Assembly (NCBI RefSeq): GCF_030268685.1 | Contig: NZ_BSRQ01000016.1 | Span: 1-64,000 of the forward strand | Length of the DNA stretch: 64,000 bases | Direction of reading: 5' to 3' | DNA from: Microtetraspora sp. NBRC 13810 | GTDB lineage: Bacteria; Actinomycetota; Actinomycetes; Streptosporangiales; Streptosporangiaceae | In this document: one piece after another, positions 44,936 through 52,167 of the stretch | How the letters are laid out: the number at the start of each line of letters is the position of its first letter | Position numbering within the stretch: position 1 is the stretch's first letter | Position numbers and translations under genes: made by a program | Notes under the pieces: generated by a model | Seen by the model: the letters and a program-made list of their open reading frames with translations, nothing else | Databases searched by the model: none | Told to the model about the DNA's origin: nothing

Positions 44936-45493
44936 CTACAGGCCGGGGGCTCCCCACAACGGGAACCAGCGGGCGAGATCCTCTTCGATCCTCAGCTCGC
45001 CGTTCAGCGCGCCGCGCACCTGAAGCTCCAGGGCGTTGTCCCTGCGCTGCCCGCCACGGGGCGCGAAGGGGTAGAAGGTGCCCTGTTTGTACAGGTAGAC
45101 CAGGGCGAGGCCGCCGCCCGCGGGATCGGCGAAGCAGACCAGCGAGCACAGCAGGGAGGGGCCGAACCCGGCGCCCTCCAGCGTGGTGTTGACACCGTGC
45201 AGCTCGGTGACCAGGTCGCCGAGGTCGCCGGGTGAGCGGGTGATCGTCAGCCAGGTGTAGCCGTAGGAGTCGGCCGACTCGGTGACGCCGGCGCCGACGA
45301 GCTCCTTGGCGTCGCGCTCCAGCGCGGAGAACGCGGCGCCCTCGGCCGCCCGGAAGCAGACGGAGCCGAGGCCGGTGGGCGTGAGGCCGGTGGCCGCCTC
45401 CAGCGTCACCGCCGCCGACGGCAGCGCGAAGAGCGCGTCGAGGTCGGGCTGCACGGGCCGCGTACGGCCGAGCAGCGCGTCAAGCCACCGCAT
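44936..45493 (-). CDS. pspAB: PspA-associated protein PspAB
   Basis: 185 aa. Begins MRWLDALLGR and carries the family segments SADSYGYTWLTI and VYLYKQGTFYPFAP. Known as PspAB, co-occurring with PspA, PspAA and HtpX in actinobacterial envelope-stress clusters. The ATG lies inside a possible leader ORF in another frame (45480-45593). Function within the complex is not known. Confidence 0.85.
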   Translation of the reverse strand: MRWLDALLGRTRPVQPDLDALFALPSAAVTLEAATGLTPTGLGSVCFRAAEGAAFSALERDAKELVGAGVTESADSYGYTWLTITRSPGDLGDLVTELHGVNTTLEGAGFGPSLLCSLVCFADPAGGGLALVYLYKQGTFYPFAPRGGQRRDNALELQVRGALNGELRIEEDLARWFPLWGAPGL

Positions 45494-45593
45494 CCCGCAG
45501 CCCCCGCGTCCCGGCCACTCGCGCCACGGCCGCCGTCGTCCCGGCCACCTGCGTCCCGGCCACCTGCGTCCCGCCCATCGGCGTCTCGCTCAT
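45480..45593 (-). CDS. Possible 37-residue leader peptide overlapping pspAB
   Basis: Short frame starting ATG at 45593 with GGAAGG three bases upstream, ending TGA at 45480, overlapping pspAB by 14 nt in another frame. It encodes repeats of VAGTQ type (MSETPMGGTQVAGTQVAG at the start) because the DNA is a 15-bp repeat. If translated, it would couple pspAB translation to its own. Could also be an accidental frame in a repeat region. Confidence 0.35.
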   Translation of the reverse strand: MSETPMGGTQVAGTQVAGTTAAVARVAGTRGLRDAVA

Positions 45594-45595
45594 CC
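45506..45595. repeat. Six 15-bp units upstream of pspAB
   Basis: Units start at 45506, 45521, 45536, 45551, 45566 and 45581, consensus GCGTCCCGGCCACCT, the second unit the most degenerate. Lies between htpX and pspAB. Confidence 0.85.
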
Positions 45596-45630
45596 GCCTT
45601 CCGATCACCGGGATCCCGGAGCCGCGCATG

Positions 45631-46533
45631 TCAGACGCCCCGGCCGAGCTGCGCGGAGATCGCGGACAGCTGGGCGAGCCGGCGCTCCAGCGGCGGGTGG
45701 GTGGACAGCAGGGTGGCGAGGCTCGTCCCCTTGGCCAGGGCGGGGGCGAAGAAGAAGGCGTTGAACGGCTCGGCCTCGCGCAGGTCGCGGGTCGGGATGC
45801 GGGCCATCTCGCCGCTGACCTTGGTGAGCGCGCCGGCGAGGGCGGAGGGGCGCTGGGTCAGCAGCGCGGCGGACCGGTCGGCGGCCAGCTCGCGGTAGCG
45901 GGACAGGGCGCGGGTCAGCAGGAAGCTCAGCGCGTAGACCAGGATCGAGGCGAGCAGGATGATCAGGCCGATCGGCGGGCCGCCCCGGTCGTCCCGGCTC
46001 CTGCCGAGCCCGGAGTAGAGCGCGAACCTCGTCATCAGCCCGGCCACGACCCCCAGGAACGAGGCGATCGTCATCACCGCGACGTCGCGGTGGGCGACGT
46101 GCGACATCTCGTGCGCGAGCACGCCTTCGAGCTCCTGCGGTTCGAGCCGCCGCAGGAGTCCGGTGGTCACGCAGACCACCGACTTCTTCTGGTTCCGGCC
46201 GGTGGCGAACGCGTTGGGTACGTCGGTGTCCGCGATCGCCACCCGCGGCTTGGGCATGTCGGCGAGCGCACACAGCCGGTCGATCACCCCGTGCAGCTCG
46301 GGCGCCTGCCGGGGCGAGACCTCCCGCGCGTGCATCGCGTACAACGCGATCCGGTCGGACGCGAAGTACTGCACCAGGAGCAGGCCCCCGGCCAGCACCA
46401 GCACGACGAGCGCGTGCACGCCCAACGCGACCAGCACCGCCACGAACGCCACATAAAGCAGGCCGAGCAGGAACAGGGTTATGACCATACGGCTGGTCAG
46501 GCCCCGGTCCGGGGCGAACCGGGTTCGACTCAT
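45631..46533 (-). CDS. htpX: Membrane zinc protease HtpX
   Basis: 300 aa. Two N-terminal membrane helices, the zinc site HEMSH at 141-145, further helices, and the third ligand Glu in SRYRELAAD. HtpX degrades misfolded membrane proteins. Its position between pspAA and pspAB marks the actinobacterial Psp cluster. 9 bp after the pspAA stop. Confidence 0.93.
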   Translation of the reverse strand: MSRTRFAPDRGLTSRMVITLFLLGLLYVAFVAVLVALGVHALVVLVLAGGLLLVQYFASDRIALYAMHAREVSPRQAPELHGVIDRLCALADMPKPRVAIADTDVPNAFATGRNQKKSVVCVTTGLLRRLEPQELEGVLAHEMSHVAHRDVAVMTIASFLGVVAGLMTRFALYSGLGRSRDDRGGPPIGLIILLASILVYALSFLLTRALSRYRELAADRSAALLTQRPSALAGALTKVSGEMARIPTRDLREAEPFNAFFFAPALAKGTSLATLLSTHPPLERRLAQLSAISAQLGRGV

Positions 46534-46542
46534 AACCCCAGG

Positions 46543-46821
46543 TTAACCGGGTATCAGACCCTCGTCTCCCAGCATCCCCCGCACTTCCTCCATGGACGCG
46601 TCGGCCGGCGGCAGAATCAGCTCCGAAGGCTCCAGGCTGTCGTCCGGCAGCGCCTTCCCCACATGGCGGACCTTGTCGAGCAGGGCGTGCAACCGGACCC
46701 GGAAGGTCGGCTCGTCGCCCGCCTCGATCGCGGCCTCCAGCTCGCCGTCCAGCGAGTTGAGCACCTCGATGTCGGAGGGGGCCACCTCGATCTGGCCCTC
46801 ACCCATGATCCGAATGATCAT
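46543..46821 (-). CDS. pspAA: PspA-associated protein PspAA
   Basis: 92 aa. Begins MIIRIMGEGQIEV, matches the short PspAA family. Its start overlaps the stop of pspA as ATGA, so coupled. Role in the Psp system is not established. Confidence 0.87.
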   Translation of the reverse strand: MIIRIMGEGQIEVAPSDIEVLNSLDGELEAAIEAGDEPTFRVRLHALLDKVRHVGKALPDDSLEPSELILPPADASMEEVRGMLGDEGLIPG

Positions 46822-47612
46822 GCACCCTCCCCCGGCTGTCGATATTGCTGGGTGTGCGGGGCCTGCTGGCCCTGCTGGGGCTTGCCGGCCTCGATGGCGT
46901 CGCGCGGCGAGGGGCCCTGGCCGAGCTCGGCGCGCATCCGCTGGAGCTCCAGCTCGATGTCGTTGCCGGCGCCCATCCGGTCCAGCTCCGCCTGGATGTC
47001 GTCACGCTGGCCGGTGAAGTCCTCCAGCGCGCCGCTGGCGAGGAGCTCGTCGATCGCCCCCGCGCGCGCCTGCATCTGGGCGGTCTTGTCCTCGGCCCGC
47101 TGGATCGCCAGGCCCACGTCGCCCATCTCCTCGGAGATGCCGGAGAACGCCTCGTTGATCCGGGTCTGAGCCTCGGCGGCGGTATAAGTCGCCTTGATGG
47201 TCTCCTTCTTCGTACGGAAGGCGTCCACCTTGGCCTGAAGGCGGTGGGAAGCCGTGGTGAGCTTCTCCTCCTCCGCCTGAAGATTGTTGTGCTGCAATCG
47301 AAGGTCGGCGATCTGCCCCTGCAACCCGCTACGACGGGTCAGCGCCTCACGGGCGAGATCTTCACGGCCGGCCGCGAGCGCCTTGCGCCCCTGGTCCTCA
47401 AGACGGTTGGTCTGCTGCTCCAGCTGGTTGATCTGGAGCTCGACCCGCTTGCGCGACGTGGCCACGTCCGCCACGCCCCTGCGCACCTTCTGCAGCAGCT
47501 CAAGCTGCCGCTGATAGGAGTAGTCAAGGGTCTCGCGCGGATCCTCCATCTTGTCCAGGGCCTTGTTGGCCTTGGACTTGAAGATCATAGAAAGTCTCTT
47601 CATCACGCTCAT
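46818..47612 (-). CDS. pspA: PspA/IM30 (Vipp1-like) membrane-stress protein
   Basis: 264 aa, nearly all helical coiled coil. N-terminal MKRLSMIFKSKANKALDKMED as expected for the membrane-binding helix, then long heptads, then a Gln/Pro-rich tail after about 240. PspA forms ESCRT-III-like rods at the inner membrane and protects the proton barrier. First gene of pspA-pspAA-htpX-pspAB. Divergent from the DUF3043 gene; no sigma factor or ClgR site was recognised in the 137-bp gap. Confidence 0.93.
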   Translation of the reverse strand: MSVMKRLSMIFKSKANKALDKMEDPRETLDYSYQRQLELLQKVRRGVADVATSRKRVELQINQLEQQTNRLEDQGRKALAAGREDLAREALTRRSGLQGQIADLRLQHNNLQAEEEKLTTASHRLQAKVDAFRTKKETIKATYTAAEAQTRINEAFSGISEEMGDVGLAIQRAEDKTAQMQARAGAIDELLASGALEDFTGQRDDIQAELDRMGAGNDIELELQRMRAELGQGPSPRDAIEAGKPQQGQQAPHTQQYRQPGEGA

Positions 47613-47749
47613 GCGCGTCGGCCGTCCCCTTCTTAGGTTGTGCTTCGGGTCTCCCCAGTCGTACCGCCCCCAATGGAGCCGCCTTGGGATTACCCTACGC
47701 ATAACGCGCGGGGGCGTCATTAAGTTGCAGTCCCGGTAGGCTGAACATC

Positions 47750-48361
47750 GTGTTGCGACGTCGCGCCCAGCAGGCCGTTGAAGACTCCCCCGCCCCCGGC
47801 AACGATCCTAAGCCCCAGGGCAAGGGCCGCCCCACTCCGAAGCGCCGTGAGGCCGAGGGGCGCCGGCGCCAGCCGGTGACCGCCCCTGCCACCCGCAAGG
47901 AGGCATACCGCCAGCTCCGCGAGCGGCAGAACTCCGAGCGCAACCGCGCCCGCGAGGGCATGCTGCGCGGCGAGGAGCGTTACCTGCCCGCCAGGGACAA
48001 GGGGCCGGTGCGCAAGTTCGCCCGTGACTTCGTGGACTCCCGGCGCATCATCAGCCAGTACTTCCTGCCGTTCTCGGTGGCGATCCTGCTGCTGACCTGG
48101 CTGCCGTTCCCGCCGGACATGCGCGGCGCGGTCAACACGGTGGTGCTGTTCGTGTTCTGGCCGTTCATGATGGTCGGGGTGCTGTTCAGCTCCGTCTACG
48201 TGTCCTGGCGGGTGAAGAAGCTCGCGGGCGAGAAGTACCCGGGCGAGAGCCTCCGCGGCGTCGGCTTCTACGCCGCGATGCGGGCGCTGCAGATCCGCAA
48301 GCTGCGCTTCCCGCCCCCGCAGGTCCTCCCCGGCGGCAAGCCCGTCCCGGTCAAGAAGTAG
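47750..48361 (+). CDS. DUF3043-type membrane protein
   Basis: 203 aa. Basic N-terminal half (R/K-rich, residues 1-100), then two hydrophobic helices at about 101-120 and 128-150, and a basic C-terminus. Matches the actinobacterial DUF3043 family, usually adjacent to pspA. Function unknown. Confidence 0.85.
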   Translation: MLRRRAQQAVEDSPAPGNDPKPQGKGRPTPKRREAEGRRRQPVTAPATRKEAYRQLRERQNSERNRAREGMLRGEERYLPARDKGPVRKFARDFVDSRRIISQYFLPFSVAILLLTWLPFPPDMRGAVNTVVLFVFWPFMMVGVLFSSVYVSWRVKKLAGEKYPGESLRGVGFYAAMRALQIRKLRFPPPQVLPGGKPVPVKK

Positions 48362-48368
48362 CCCCGTC

Positions 48369-48402
48369 ACCCGCTTCTCCGCCTTCGGCGGCCTCAGCGG
48401 GT
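48369..48402. terminator. Hairpin at the end of DUF3043 and the SUKH gene
   Basis: Outer 7-bp stem (48369-48375 with 48396-48402) and inner 5-bp stem (48379-48383 with 48387-48391) with a TTC loop. It includes the stop codon of the convergent SUKH gene (48394-48396). Confidence 0.65.
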
Positions 48403-49626
48403 GTCCCCGGCCGGGCGCCACTTCAACGCGCCGTCCCGCACCACGGGTGCCCGGCCGCCGATCGGCGTGCCCTCCTCCAGCGCGTCCGCCGTCGCCTTCA
48501 ACATCGCGTACGGCGACCGCCACCTCGCGCCCCCGGCGAAGTACGCCCCGGCGCCCGCGGCGTACTCCCCCACCCGCCCGCCGGCCGAGTCCACCACCAG
48601 GACGCCCCCGCCCGCCCTCCCCGCGAACGGTATGAGCCTTCCGTCCCACCCTGCCGCCACGTCTCCCGCCGCCACGTCTCCTGCCGCCACGTCCGGCTGA
48701 GGCCGCGCGCCGCCGGGGGCCGCCGGGGCGGAAGCCGTACCGCGCGGGGTCGCGGACCGCGCCGGGTCCCGGTCCCGAGTGCCGGGCGTGGGGACGCCGC
48801 AGAGGCGGCGCCAGTCGTCGCGGATCTCGCGGACGCTTCCCGGCCGGGCGCCCCGCACGGTGAAGGCCGCGGCGCCGGCCGTCACGCCGTCGTGGCGCAG
48901 CAGCGAGGCCCGCAGGTCGCCGGGGAACCGCACGCCCATCTGCGACTCGGCGAGCGCGATCGTGGCCGCCCTGGCCGGGGGCCGCAGGGTCGCGTACGTC
49001 CGCGGCGCCCGCCGGCGCAGCCATCTCTCGATCCGGTCCCACTGCCTGGCCACCGCTTTCGCGGTCCCGCGCCCGACCGGCCGTACCACGCGGGCCCCGG
49101 CTCCCGGCTCGCACCCGGCCGTCCCCGCCGCCCGTGCGGCGGCCTCGCCTCCCGCCTCCGCCTGTGGCGCGACCGGTCCGCCGGAGGCCACCCCGCTTCG
49201 GGGGGCCGGGCTGCGCGGTGCCGTCGCGTCTTGGGATGGTGCCGGCGGCGTGGTGGTCCCGTGGCCGGGTTCCTCGCCCACGGCGCCCTCCAGGGCGTGC
49301 AGTCCCAGGAACATGAGGCAGACGGCGACCGCGACGAGCCCCCAGCGGGTGACCCTGCGCCCTGTGCCGCGCCGCCTCCTCCCCCGCCGCGCGGGCACCG
49401 GCGCGGGAGCGGTGCCCCGGGCTTCCGGCGCGGGGCTCCGCGTGGTCGCACCGGCGCGGGCCGGCGGTGCGGGGTCGCGGGGCGGTGCGGGGCTTGGGAG
49501 GTGGGCCGGCGGGGTGGCGTCGCGGAGCCGCAGGCCGGCGAGGACGAGCAGGGCGCCGGCGACCGCGAGCACGGCCGGCGCGAGTCGTGGATCCCGATGG
49601 GAAGGCAACCGCCGCACGCCGGGCAC
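48394..49626 (-). CDS. Membrane-anchored SUKH (SMI1/KNR4)-domain protein
   Basis: 410 aa. Two hydrophobic segments, about 16-31 and 95-110, flanking a Pro/Ala-rich stretch. C-terminal SUKH-type domain from about 195 with ESQMGVRFPGDLRASLLRHD (ESQMGVRFPG), then WDGRLIPFAG and GGVLVVDSAGGRVGEY. SUKH proteins are often immunity or adaptor proteins; no toxin gene is beside it, so the role is open. A five-residue repeat DVAAG interrupts the domain. GTG start. Confidence 0.72.
   Translation of the reverse strand: MPGVRRLPSHRDPRLAPAVLAVAGALLVLAGLRLRDATPPAHLPSPAPPRDPAPPARAGATTRSPAPEARGTAPAPVPARRGRRRRGTGRRVTRWGLVAVAVCLMFLGLHALEGAVGEEPGHGTTTPPAPSQDATAPRSPAPRSGVASGGPVAPQAEAGGEAAARAAGTAGCEPGAGARVVRPVGRGTAKAVARQWDRIERWLRRRAPRTYATLRPPARAATIALAESQMGVRFPGDLRASLLRHDGVTAGAAAFTVRGARPGSVREIRDDWRRLCGVPTPGTRDRDPARSATPRGTASAPAAPGGARPQPDVAAGDVAAGDVAAGWDGRLIPFAGRAGGGVLVVDSAGGRVGEYAAGAGAYFAGGARWRSPYAMLKATADALEEGTPIGGRAPVVRDGALKWRPAGDTR
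48646..48695. repeat. 15-bp repeat within the SUKH gene
   Basis: Three units at 48646, 48661 and 48676 (consensus GTCTCCCGCCGCCAC) encode DVAAG repeats in the middle of the domain region. Confidence 0.85.
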
Positions 49627-49673
49627 ACTATCCCGAAATCGATCTCCGCTTCAGGACCATTAAGGTCGGACGT

Positions 49674-50675
49674 ATGGAATTCCGCCACCTTGGCCGGAGC
49701 GGTCTCAAGGTCAGTGAGATCAGCTACGGCAACTGGATCACCCACGGTTCCCAGGTCGAGGAAGACGCCGCCAGGGAGTGCGTCCAGGCGGCCCTCGACG
49801 AGGGCATCACCACCTTCGACACGGCCGACGTCTACGCGGGCACCAAGGCAGAGGAGGTCCTCGGCCGCGCGCTCAAGGGCGTGCGCCGCGAGTCGCTGGA
49901 GATCTTCACGAAGGTCTACTGGCCGACCGGCAGCGGCCCGAACGACCGCGGCCTGTCGCGCAAGCACATCTTCGAGTCGATCCACGGCTCGCTGCGCCGC
50001 CTGCAGACCGACTACGTCGACCTCTACCAGGCGCACCGGTTCGACTACGAGACGCCGCTGACCGAGACGCTCAAGACGTTCGACGACCTTGTACGGCAGG
50101 GCAAGGTGCTCTACGTCGGCGTCAGCGAGTGGACCGCGGACCAGATCGCGCAGGCTCTGAAGATCGCCGACGACATGGGCTTCGACCGTCTCGTCTCGAA
50201 CCAGCCGCAGTACTCGATGCTGTGGCGGGTGATCGAGAGCGAGGTCGTGCCGCTGTGCGAGAAGGAGGGGCTCGGCCAGGTCGTGTTCTCCCCGATCGCG
50301 CAGGGTGTGCTCACCGGCAAGTACCTGCCCGGTCAGCCGCCGCCGGCCGACTCGCGGGCGACCGACCCGTCCGGTTCCGGGTTCATCAGCCGGTACCTGG
50401 ACAACGAGGACCTGCTGACCAGGGTCCAGAACCTCAAGCCGATCGCGGACGACCTCGGGCTCAGCATGGCGCAGCTCGCGGTGGCCTGGGTCCTGCAGAA
50501 CCCCAACGTCTCCTCGGCGATCGTCGGGGCGACCCGTCCCGCCCAGGTGCGGGACAACGTCAAGGCGAGCGGGGTCAAGCTCGACGCCGAGGTCATGAGC
50601 AAGATCGATGACGTGATCGGCGCGGCGGTGCAGCGCGACCCGTCGCTGACGGTGAGCCCTCAGCCGCGCCCGTAG
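49674..50675 (+). CDS. Aldo/keto reductase, Kv-beta-like
   Basis: 333 aa. NADPH-dependent TIM barrel with the Asp-Tyr-Lys-His set in DTADVYAG, FTKVYW and YQAHRFD, and the cofactor region NQPQYSML and GATRPAQVRDN. Substrate unknown; belongs to the group of voltage-gated potassium channel beta-subunit-like reductases (YghZ-like). ATG starting MEFRHLGRSG. Confidence 0.9.
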   Translation: MEFRHLGRSGLKVSEISYGNWITHGSQVEEDAARECVQAALDEGITTFDTADVYAGTKAEEVLGRALKGVRRESLEIFTKVYWPTGSGPNDRGLSRKHIFESIHGSLRRLQTDYVDLYQAHRFDYETPLTETLKTFDDLVRQGKVLYVGVSEWTADQIAQALKIADDMGFDRLVSNQPQYSMLWRVIESEVVPLCEKEGLGQVVFSPIAQGVLTGKYLPGQPPPADSRATDPSGSGFISRYLDNEDLLTRVQNLKPIADDLGLSMAQLAVAWVLQNPNVSSAIVGATRPAQVRDNVKASGVKLDAEVMSKIDDVIGAAVQRDPSLTVSPQPRP

Positions 50676-50716
50676 CCCCCGCCACACGCCCGGCCCCACC
50701 GGTCACGCGAACGGCG

Positions 50717-50763
50717 AAAGACCCCTCGAATTCCTTTTCGGCCCAGGAGTTCGAGGGGTCTTT
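50717..50763. terminator. Bidirectional terminator after the aldo/keto reductase
   Basis: Perfect 14-bp stem (50717-50730 with 50750-50763) extended inward by five more pairs, one of them G-T, with a 9-nt loop. Bordered by AAA and TTTT. Serves convergent genes on both sides. Confidence 0.88.
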
Positions 50764-50778
50764 TCTGTTCACTCGGAA

Positions 50779-50985
50779 TCACTCCGCGCGCAATGACATT
50801 CCGGCGTATTCGACGCGGTCCTCCTCCAGCAGGTCTACCTTTTCCACGCCGTTCTCCAGCAGGTCACGCCAGTTCTCACCCAGCCACGACTCGGCATCCG
50901 CCTGGCTGGGAAACAGCTCACGAGGCAATGGCCCATCGGTTACCTCACCACCATTTGCGTTTTCATAACGCCAGCGCCATGTCAT
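50779..50985 (-). CDS. Small conserved hypothetical protein (68 aa)
   Basis: 68 aa, MTWRWRYENANGGEV at the start, then LFPSQADAESWLGENWRDLL and an acidic end with EDRVEYAGMSL. The ATG has AAGGAG eight bases upstream, whereas a much longer in-frame version runs through sequence that encodes a different protein on the other strand, so the short form is chosen. I recall similar small actinobacterial proteins of unknown function. Confidence 0.8.
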   Translation of the reverse strand: MTWRWRYENANGGEVTDGPLPRELFPSQADAESWLGENWRDLLENGVEKVDLLEEDRVEYAGMSLRAE

Positions 50986-51100
50986 GCCATACGCTCCTTT
51001 TCCCGGGTTCGTCAGACGCACCCTCAATCGCTCTGCGAACCCTATCCCGATCAGTCGGGAAGTCCCGAGACACCGAGCGTTCCCGAGCATGGAGGCCATC

Positions 51101-51991
51101 ATGCTGCCCACGCGCACCTCGGCCGGAAACCATTCCGTCACGATCCCGTTTTCCCCCACCGGCCACGCCCCCGCGAACCGGCCACCGGTCATGCCGGTCA
51201 CCACCCTGCCCGTCACGACACCGACCGGGCCGCCCATCCCTTCGCAAAGCGGGCTGTCCGTCACGTCATCGGGCGGGCAGCCCATCCCTTCCCGGGCCCG
51301 GCCGTCCGTCACCTCGCGGGGCGGGCTGATCGTCACCTTGCTGGTGGGGTTGCTCGTCACGTTGCTGGCGGGGCTGTTTTTCGCGTCGCCCGCGCGGGCC
51401 GAGCCGCTGCCCGGTGCGCCGGACCCGGACGCGCCGCGCGCCTGGAGCTTCTGGCAGAGCGACGGCACCGCCTGGCTCACGGCGCCCGAGGCCGCCGCGG
51501 AGACCACCCCGGCGGACGGCGCCACCGTCGGCTGGCGGTTCGCCGCCAGCCCCGACCAGGTCGCCGCCGAGGCGCCGGGCGGCGACATCCCCGTCTTCGA
51601 GCAGCTCTGCAAAGATGTGCCCGCCGCCGAGGGGGAGAAGCGGGTCGTGGTGGCCGTCGACTTCGGAGACGCCGAGGCCGACGCCTACCCGGGCGAGACC
51701 CCGCCGTCGGACACCCCCGTCGTCCGGTGCGTCTCGGCCGGCGAGCCGGCTACCGCCCTGCAACTCCTCGCCTCGATGACCAAGGCGGGCGTGGACGCCA
51801 CCGGCCGCGTCGCCACCGTGCAGGGCTACCCGGCCAGGGCCGCCGGGGACGACGTCCGCGAGGCAGCCGCACCGGTCGCCACCGAGGAGGCCGGCGGCCT
51901 GCCCCTCCCGCTGATCGCCGGCGGCGCGGCCCTCCTCATCCTCCTCGCCATCACCATCCTCCTCCTCACCCGCCGCCGAAGCACCGTCTAA
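51101..51991 (+). CDS. SCO2322-type membrane-anchored exported protein
   Basis: 296 aa. Hydrophobic segment at about 74-98 ending in SPARAEP, then the conserved AWSFWQSDGTAWL, WRFAAS, KRVVVAVDFGDA and VRCVSAG parts, and a C-terminal helix followed by RRRS. Matches the SCO2322 family, often near cobalt/ECF-transport or cobalamin genes; here it precedes cobU and cobS. GGAGG five bases before the ATG. The first 75 residues, with PIPS and SVTS repeats, are unlike a normal signal peptide, so a start further in is possible. Confidence 0.72.
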   Translation: MLPTRTSAGNHSVTIPFSPTGHAPANRPPVMPVTTLPVTTPTGPPIPSQSGLSVTSSGGQPIPSRARPSVTSRGGLIVTLLVGLLVTLLAGLFFASPARAEPLPGAPDPDAPRAWSFWQSDGTAWLTAPEAAAETTPADGATVGWRFAASPDQVAAEAPGGDIPVFEQLCKDVPAAEGEKRVVVAVDFGDAEADAYPGETPPSDTPVVRCVSAGEPATALQLLASMTKAGVDATGRVATVQGYPARAAGDDVREAAAPVATEEAGGLPLPLIAGGAALLILLAITILLLTRRRSTV

Positions 51992-51998
51992 TCCCCCA

Positions 51999-52049
51999 AC
52001 CACCATCCAAGCCGCTCCCGCCGGGTGCCCGACCACCATCCAAGCCGCT
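51999..52049. repeat. Tandem 33-bp-period repeat after the SCO2322-type gene
   Basis: An 18-bp sequence ACCACCATCCAAGCCGCT occurs at 51999-52016 and 52032-52049, beginning 8 bp after the stop codon. Confidence 0.8.
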
Positions 52050-52167
52050 TCCGCGCCCCCACCCTCCTCGCCCGGGAGCCGCCGTCGTGCGACCGGTCGT
52101 GTTGGGGCATCCGTGTTCGTCTCGGGCACCCGTGTTCGGGGTCGGTGGGCGGCCGTACGCTGGCGCG

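Noticed and set aside
50986-51612. Extended minus-strand frame upstream of the 68-aa gene
   Set aside because: The extra part runs opposite the SCO2322-type gene, whereas the short form has a good Shine-Dalgarno and a conserved-looking sequence.
51992-52167. Cobalamin riboswitch before cobU
   Set aside because: I looked for the B12-box type conserved core upstream of cobU and found only repeats and GC-rich sequence.
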